From assembly GCF_032854445.1 (NCBI RefSeq), contig NC_088302.1, forward strand, positions 32,025,979 to 32,089,978: a stretch of DNA of 64,000 nt. Direction: 5' to 3'. The notes under the pieces were generated by a model. That model was not told where the DNA came from. It saw nothing but the letters and a program-made list of their open reading frames with translations, and searched no databases. This document shows positions 57,368-64,000 of the stretch, piece after piece; within the stretch, counting starts at the first letter, position 1; each line of letters opens with the position of its first letter. Source of the stretch: Liolophura sinensis. Lineage: Eukaryota > Mollusca > Polyplacophora > Chitonida > Chitonidae. Both the position numbers and the translations under genes were made by a program.

Positions 57368-60150
57368 GGCTCTTCATAGCCGTACTTAATGAAGACAGGT
57401 GGGTGAACTCGTCTGTGTTGACAGGGCCGCCGATAACAATGATGGTGCCTGTTTGAGCAGGGACGATGAATCCTTCAGGCATCAGGGACAAACATGATTA
57501 CCTTACTTCTCAACATCTCGACATGCAGATTTTGTAGTCTTCCGTTGAGAAAGTGCTCGAATGCTTATCATTTTACTGGCTCCAGTATCATGGCTAAGCT
57601 GCCGCTATTAATCTTAGCATCAGAGCTGTTTGAAAATACAGAGCTATAAGACTACATCGTAAGAGCAACTATCCAACATCATTAAGACCATACACATATA
57701 TGTAAAACTTGCCCCAAACTATTGTAACAAAAAATTCAACATTAGGTCACAGTTTTAGCTCAAGTAATAGCTTCATTGTTAAATCATACGTGTAAGGTTG
57801 TGTTAATATTGACAGAGCTTATTGGTCCTGGGGTAATAGTGCCAGCCTGAGCTCTATTACATTCAATATTCCCCAAAGTACTCTGATTTGTTGACATCAA
57901 TCAAACTGTCAGTCAGAATGCACAATCCTAGATTTGATACCCTTATAAGATTTTCTGCCTTGAACTTTATTTTACCAAGATGTGATAGTGCTGTTAAGGA
58001 ATGGCAGTTAATATAGACTCAAGAAAACATAAGCACACAAATTGGTGTTAATTTTTGGTCATTACTTCCCTTGCATGGTTGGTCTCCCTTTATTCAGTCA
58101 GTTGCGTGTAGTTTTTGATAGTGAATATCTGTAGCATGTATTGTGCCCTCATTGACATTTTTGGTAATCAGACAGCGCTAGACAATGTGGCTGCTTATGA
58201 AAAATGTTTTGGCATCGTTTTCCAGCAATATGTCCATAAAGCCTTCATATACATATACACATATCGGCCAAGTAGATAGCCCAGTTACATGCATGTATTA
58301 CATTCCACATGTAGGGAATTTTCATGCGTCTATTGAAATGGGAAGCACTGTGTGTAAACGCATTGCTGCTGTTGTTGTGTTTTTGTTTTTTTGTTTGTTT
58401 TTTTTTAAATTAATTTTTTTGGTAGAGACGGTGAGATGTTGTGTGGAGTATAGTTTTTATTAATACATTGTTAATTCGGTACCAGATCTGTGCATAGTCA
58501 CAATCTTCATGTAATTATTCCCAAAGGCTAATGTGATATTAAAATCCTGGTGGTCTTCATGCAAACTGCTGTACAAAAAGTCCTTCTTATATGTTTTATA
58601 TAACTTTTACACAGTTAATGCTCATGTTACTAGCTTCTGTGAAATTTAAACTGCGTGGTTAAAATAAATCACATATATACAGCTGAAAGATAGCCAGATT
58701 TAACTTGTGAAGCTCAGAGTGAATTCATGGCGCCACAAAATTTAATTCAGGTACTGGATATATTTTTGTTACCAATGACTTAATATGGGAGTGTAAAGTT
58801 TTGGTGTGACGACATCATGGTGACATGGATTTGTGAGGTAATAAATGTCATGGTTTGTGGATAATTTTTTCACTAGTTTATACCCACCCAAGTGCTCTGA
58901 TTTGCCCCCAAAGTGCTGCAATACTGATAACATCACAAGACAAAGGGATGTCAGCATGATGTTGTAACGTCAAAACTCATGCATTAAAGTGAGCTATTTT
59001 GCACTGATCTTCAAGAAGTGGAGAATATCTTTGGCCAATTGCTGGGAGAGTCATAGAGAAATGCTTTTTTTCCCTTGCAGTTGTTAAAACTGCATATTAT
59101 TTTACTGGTTTTGTTAAAGAAATTTCTAACCATGTAAACATTCAAAGTCAATATGTTTATATATACAAGACCTTGTAATCTTGAGATAAGCACTTATCTT
59201 ATTTTCTTTTTTAAATACGAAAGCAAGCAAGCATCAAACTTATAGCTGAGTATAAAATTTAGTATCTTGTTTGAATGTCCTTTTTTAATCAGAATGCATA
59301 CTTTATCTTATTAAAATAACATCTTATTTTAGCATCTTATTTTTTCTGAAATGTCAATATTCTGTTGTTTGATAATTAGAAATTCTGAATCTCATGTTTC
59401 ATTTTGTTTATTCAGAAGTTACTAGACAAGATCTGTTAAATGGATGCTTTATTTAAAAGTATTCATACTATGTAACTATGATCATAATGCTTGTTTTCAT
59501 TATCAAGAATGTATATTTGAGTTTTTCATGTCCAGTAATTTTAAGGCACAGTTTTGTTTTTTTTTTCATGATTTTTTTTTTTTTTTTTAGTTTTTGCAGG
59601 TTTTGGTGATATTCTGTCTTCCATAAATATTCATTTGTTGACTACTGTGATAATTTGTTGGAATTGATATAAAAAGACTTCAGTTGTACTTTAACCTACA
59701 GTAGCTCAGTTTTAGTTTGCATCTCATTTGCATCTCATTGTCACTTTAGCAAGCACTTTAGTAACTTTTTTCTTCTCGCATATTTTCTGGTGAAAAGAAA
59801 TTGCTTTGACATTCTGATATGAGTTCAGGAAATTGTTATTATTCAAGATCACTATTATTTGTGAAGGAGCCTTTGCAATACCTCACACTGTTGGGTTTTT
59901 AATGTGTCTAGATCTACATAATGTTTTTATGATTTTTCATGTACATGTACTTATTTTAATATGAAATCTAATAATATGTTGTTTATATGAAACCTCTGTT
60001 ACAAACTGACAAAGATTTCATCCATTACGGCTCAGAGATAACATTGTCATATGCTTTGATTATTCTGGATTAAACTCTTATTTTTTTTTTTATTTCTATG
60101 AAAAATGTTTGTGTTTTCCTTTGAAGTTAATAAAGTAAACTTAATTTTGG
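57368..60150 (+). other. 3' UTR of the SLC4A11-like gene (inferred)
   Basis: The 2.8 kb after the stop codon are AT-rich and become almost CpG-free. They contain none of the SINE copies that are common elsewhere. The CpG-poor character ends within about 50 bp of the AATAAA at 60129. No splice sites or other gene were recognised. An earlier AATAAA at 58663 could give a shorter form. Confidence 0.55.
60129..60134 (+). terminator. Poly(A) signal AATAAA
   Basis: AATAAA followed about 30-40 bp later by a GT-rich stretch (CTTTGTAGGTTTTG at 60164-60177), the usual layout of a cleavage/polyadenylation site. It coincides with the end of the CpG-depleted domain. Confidence 0.55.
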
Positions 60151-60640
60151 GAATAAGGAGCGCTTTGTAGGTTTTGACATATGATTTAAGTGGACCATTT
60201 CCAAAGTGGGTGTGGTGGGGATTGAGCGGTGGGATCTAAGCCTCAAGTCAGGCAAATGTTCTGGGGACGCTCTCCAGAATTCTTTTGTACTAACAATCAC
60301 TCTTAATGAACTTCTAAAGTGCTGCCTAGCTGGAATAAACATATTTTGAATTTGATAATTGTAAGGCAGCCAATGATCGGGGTCCTCTCCCTGCAGCAGA
60401 TCAGTCTCTAACCAATGAGATTTCCACCTGGAATCCGAGCTGCTGGTTTATATAGGCTGCTGGGTTATGCCAGGATGTATATCAGGTAGGCCTGCCGTGC
60501 GGAGGTCAAATTTCTTTTCAACTCATATATCTGACTGCCGTCGTATAAGTAAAACATTTTTAGTGACTTTTAACTGCAATCCATTAAACTAGTGCCGCCG
60601 AAGTAAATTTAGACAGTACCATTCAGTTTCTGTCATTTTA

Positions 60641-61278
60641 TAGGGCCTATGAGGGACACGGGTTCACGGGAATTCCGCTTGGGGCACTCGCGCATATACC
60701 GGAAGCTGGGGTCAGAAAAACGCTTCATTTGCTCAACACTCATATCGTTAGAGTTCTAACCCCAACTTCCGGTATATACGCGAGCGCCCCCACGCCTAAC
60801 TGGACACAGACCCCCATTACAACTTCCGTTTTTGGGGAGGAAAAGCGTGTAATTCTGTGTATTTTAGAATGTAAAATCTTTCTATGCTGCCAGCCTGCCG
60901 CTTTTGCTGTACAGGTGCATGCTAGGTATCAAAATGCTGGAAATTGTCTAAGATTTGGGCAGGTATGAGTTTTACTGATGAAAGTTTGAAATTCTGGGCG
61001 AGAGGACACAAGGAGATAGGTGGTGATGAGGCTGCGAGTGACGTTCCCTTGGCGTTGCTAGGCACCCCTCCCAGCTGCTGGCATAGAAAGGTCCAGATTT
61101 TGACGGTCAACCTATGTCAAGCTTCTTTCTCACAGGCTAGGCCAGGTGTGCACCAAAGCTTATTTGCCACGGAACGTTGGGGCTGAGCTACAGCGCTAAA
61201 CGTTAACATTGTCGCTTATGGAAAATTAATGGGGGTCTGTAGCCAACTCACCTGAACTCGTGTCCCTCGCAGGCCCTA
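60641..61278. mobile_element. Non-autonomous DNA element with nested inverted repeats
   Basis: The terminal repeats 60641-60668 (TAGGGCCTATGAGGGACACG...) and 61251-61278 match as inverted repeats at about 25 of 28 positions. Inside, 60681-60717 and 60754-60790 form a 37-bp foldback with four transitions only. A third inverted pair is CAGACCCCCATTA at 60807-60819 with TAATGGGGGTCTG at 61227-61239. No transposase frame is present. The TAGGG start recalls hAT-type ends, but no 8-bp target duplication was found. Confidence 0.8.
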
Positions 61279-62159
61279 TTTGTAAAGCCGATACGGATCA
61301 AGGGAGACCACTCTGTTTGTCATTTTGACATCACAGATTACAAAGCCGAAAGAAAAACCGACGGCTCTCTATGTCTTCAAAGACGTGTTGGCTAGATTTA
61401 TTCTTCAGGTCATTCTGGAAAATTAGGACTATTTTGTAGTAATCTTTCTTTTATTTCCAATTTTCTTACTTTACTTCTTTTTCTGCTCATTGACCTCTCG
61501 GTGGCAGATCGATTTGTCAGTACCGGTAATCTGTAATTCTAGTCAATTCAGATAAGTTGAGCGCCGATTGTGGTGTTTTTACGTTCCCGTCAGTTATCAA
61601 ATCACCATATATCACCACAATCCACCTTGATTTAACCAATCTTTGATCACTTTTGATTATTTTGTTCCCAACATTGAAGCAAAATCAACGTTGTTTACCT
61701 TCATCACGTAATAAATAGTGGTTTAATCATGTGTATAATTGTTTATTTGTTGGAAGATTTCCAATTTAAATTAACGGTTAGCCACCTTTTGTGATTTATG
61801 TATTGTAAATATTTCAGTTACAAATGGGTGGTGATTTCTAATAGATATCTATTGATTTGTATTTTGTAGGCGTGGGTATTCGGTAAATGGTACCTATAGT
61901 AAGAACTGTTCAAGCATGTACAGACAACCGTCAGTATACGTGCTTAAAGAGGTGCCTTTTCCTGGAATGGTTCCCTCTGTCGTTAAGAATAGATATGATG
62001 TAAAGACTGATATACCACGAGAGTGAATGCACCTAGACAAGGTCTCTTGGTCAACGTGCAAACTTTAATGAATATGCGAGTTGAAATTGGAATCCTGGAA
62101 AAGTTATCGTATAGTTATCTTAAATACGGTACCGTTGGATAATGGGTAGTCTGGATGAC
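61279..62159. other. Intergenic, no gene recognised
   Basis: CpG-containing sequence (16 CG in 61321-61920), with no convincing coding or repeat signal. A 10-bp inverted pair, GATTGTGGTG and CACCACAATC, lies at 61566-61575 and 61613-61622. Confidence 0.5.
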
Positions 62160-62321
62160 AATGGAGCACTAGAAAAAGTAACAGTTATACTTGTGCAAGT
62201 ATATTTTATCCGATAAAGAGGAGATATTTTAAAAATGAAACTCTGAAAACAGTGATTGTCTCAGAAGATGGTCTAATCGTCCAGAACAGAAAATGAAACA
62301 CTAGAAGAAACGGTTGTCTTT

Positions 62322-62665
62322 AGAGTGCTTGTGGTTTAACGTCGTACTTTACAATTTTTCAGTCATATGACGACGAAGGAATCCTTAGAGTGCATGTAAT
62401 TTGCTTCCTTGTTGCAGGACGGGTTTTCACCACTCTTTTATCTAGTGCTGCTTCACTGAGACGATTTGGCGAAGCGAGCAAGCCGCCCCTCCCGAGCCAT
62501 TATACTGAAACGGGTCAACCAGTCGTTGCACTATCCCCTTCATGATGAACGCCAAGCGAGGAGGTTACAACTTCCTGTAAAGTCTTAGGTGTGACTCGAC
62601 CCAGGATTGACACTGGAGCTCTACCTCCAGTGTCGCTCTACCAACTATGCTATCGGGGCCGATCT
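62322..62665 (-). repeat. SINE family A, full-length, with target duplication
   Basis: Complete on the minus strand, from GGCCCCGATAGCATAGTTGG to the TTAAACCACAAGCACTC tail. It is flanked by an exact 10-bp repeat, GGTTGTCTTT, at 62312-62321 and 62666-62675. It carries an unusual short duplication in the head around GGAGCTCTACCTCCAG. Confidence 0.94.
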
Positions 62666-62994
62666 GGTTGTCTTTTGAGTTATTCTCAGTGTTCAGTGGT
62701 AAAGAATAGTTGTTGTGAAAATGAAACACTGGAAGAAGTGGTTCTTATTGGTATTAAAAGAAAAAAGAAATGGCAAGACTGGGTGAATGCTTAACCAGGA
62801 AGAGCGGTTGTTGGCTGAAGTTCACATCGTCATTCTAGGGCAAAGACCACCGTTTGATTGTTTACTTGATGTTGAAGGCCGTGCTTAAGACTTTTCCATT
62901 TATGTATAACGTTGGTCAGACTTATGGGTTGAGCATACCGTGCACCTACCTTGAATTCATACCTCACAAACCTCTTGACTTAAAACCCAAGCTG

Positions 62995-63062
62995 AAACAG
63001 CGAAGGCAGGATTCGAACACGCGACCTTATTGGTAAAATGCCAGTTAACCACATCGATAACC
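62995..63062 (-). repeat. tRNA-like sequence, probable SINE head
   Basis: The minus strand reads CCTGGTTATCGATGTGGTTA and then GTGTTCGAATCCTGCC, with a perfect B box GTTCGAATCC. The acceptor arms do not pair convincingly, so a functional tRNA is unlikely. Confidence 0.45.
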
Positions 63063-63737
63063 AGGGCTTTGAGCATACGAGCCTGGGAGACCCATAACAA
63101 AGAATAGATGGGGAATAAATTAAACGTCGGGAGAACTTGCTGTCTGTTCCATGGCAAAGTAAAAACGGATCAAAAATAAAATGCTCAGAGAAGTTCAAAT
63201 GGTCAAATATGGCCAAATGATAAAGCTCGCTTAATTGATCACTGAAAGTGAAACGCTGGAAGAAGTTTTTGCCTTTTGAATGGGTCTAATTGTCCATTGA
63301 TAAAGAAAACTGATTGAAAGTTAAACACTGGAAGAAGTTTTGCCGTTGGAATTGGTCTAATGTTGTCCACTGGTAAAGAACAGATCGACTGAAAGTAAAA
63401 CGCTGGAAGAAGTCGTTGCCTTTGTCTAAATAAGGTAAAGAATAGGTAAGGTGTTTGTGAAAGCGCCAACAGAAGCATGTTTGCCTCTGGAGTTGATCTA
63501 GTCAGCATATGGTGAAAAATACACGAGGTGAAAACGAAATCTAGAGAGGTAGAAGTGATTGTCCCTGGAAATAGTCTGGAAGTGGTAAAGAACAGACCAG
63601 TTGAGATGAAATGCTGGAAGAAGTGGTTCTTTCTGTGGTAAAGCATATATGGGATGAAAAACAAAGGATGAAAGAAGTGATTGTCTCTGGACATTGTTGG
63701 TTTGTTTGACTGAATTATGGTTCGTAATGCTTTTTAT

Positions 63738-63876
63738 ATTTATTTATTTATTTATTTATTTATCTGATTGGTGTTTCACGCCGTGCTCAAGAATATTTAC
63801 ACGACGATGGTCAGCATTATAGTAGGAGGAAAACTGGCAGAGCCCAGGGGAAATACACGACCATCCGCAGGTTTGC
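63738..63876 (-). repeat. SINE family B, 5'-truncated
   Basis: A long ATAAATAAATAAATA tail, GTGAAACACCAATCAGATAA, and the body to CAAACCTGCGGATGGTCGTG on the minus strand. The head is missing. Confidence 0.87.
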
Positions 63877-64000
63877 CCTTTATATGTTTACCGTGTAATG
63901 ATACCTATTATAATGTCACATACATGTGCCTACGACTTTTTTCTGTTTTTTAGAGGAGAAGAAAAGGTCCCTTTGTGTATCATGTTAAAACATAAATAGC

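Larger units (their letters stand above)
62160..63700 (+). repeat. Degenerate tandem repeat field, about 65-85-bp units
   Basis: The segment AAATGAAACACTGGAAGAAG and variants recur, followed each time by a TTGCCTTTGGAATTGGTCTA-like block and GGTAAAGAACAGA. At least eight copies are recognisable. A SINE-A interrupts the field at 62322-62665. The 151-codon minus-strand frame at 63239-63694 reads through these repeats and is not called a gene. Confidence 0.7.

Noticed and set aside
60127-60342. Short minus-strand gene just beyond the poly(A) site
   Set aside because: The 71-codon frame shows no family resemblance and overlaps the inferred 3' UTR end.
63239-63694. 151-codon minus-strand open frame
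   Set aside because: It runs entirely through diverged tandem repeats, has no recognisable domain and no splice context; kept only as a low-weight observation.

Overview
The window is eukaryotic. It is dominated by one large intron-rich gene on the + strand. The organism looks like a marine lophotrochozoan invertebrate, most likely a mollusc. The reasons are long AT-rich introns, two abundant tRNA-derived SINE families with conserved 3' tails (one ending in a CACTCACTCAC-type tail, one in ACCAATCAAATAAATAAATA), many short foldback elements, and a sharp CpG-poor gene body between CpG-rich flanks. The clade call is inference; no species is claimed.

The gene encodes an SLC4-family membrane transporter of the SLC4A11 type (family history: described as borate transporter BTR1/NaBC1, later as an H+/OH-, NH3 and water pathway). 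I assembled 18 coding exons by eye, 32015-57367. All 17 introns are GT-AG, every junction keeps frame, and the CDS is 2745 nt (914 residues plus TAA). A disordered N-terminus with a PPPY motif and NGHTKAP repeats (exon 1) precedes the band-3-like cytoplasmic domain (exons 2-7). The transmembrane domain follows (exons 8-17), with an N-glycosylated loop in exon 12. Exon 1 begins with a splice acceptor, so transcription starts upstream. The best 5' candidates are a CpG-rich stretch at 9.54-9.90 kb (promoter/first exon) and a noncoding exon at 20087-20385. A 3' UTR of about 2.8 kb ends near an AATAAA at 60129.

Layout: 1-9.5 kb is intergenic, with SINE copies, a 25-bp hairpin-unit array, foldback elements and microsatellites, and no recognisable gene. 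The CpG-poor stretch 9.9-60.15 kb matches the inferred transcription unit. Its introns hold minisatellites (52-bp in intron 1, 37-bp in intron 14, 76-bp and about 24-bp in intron 15), three copies of a TA-flanked MITE (two of them upstream of the coding exons), and about 15 SINE copies. 60.2-64 kb is intergenic again, with a 638-bp TIR element containing nested foldbacks, a full-length SINE with target duplication, and a degenerate repeat field.

I see no operon, CRISPR array, virus or multi-gene system. The most useful points for follow-up are the CpG footprint of the transcription unit, the nested-palindrome element at 60.6 kb, the MITE family, a minisatellite that repeats a perfect 5' splice-site core eleven times upstream of exon 16, and a possible frame-breaking exon before exon 13.
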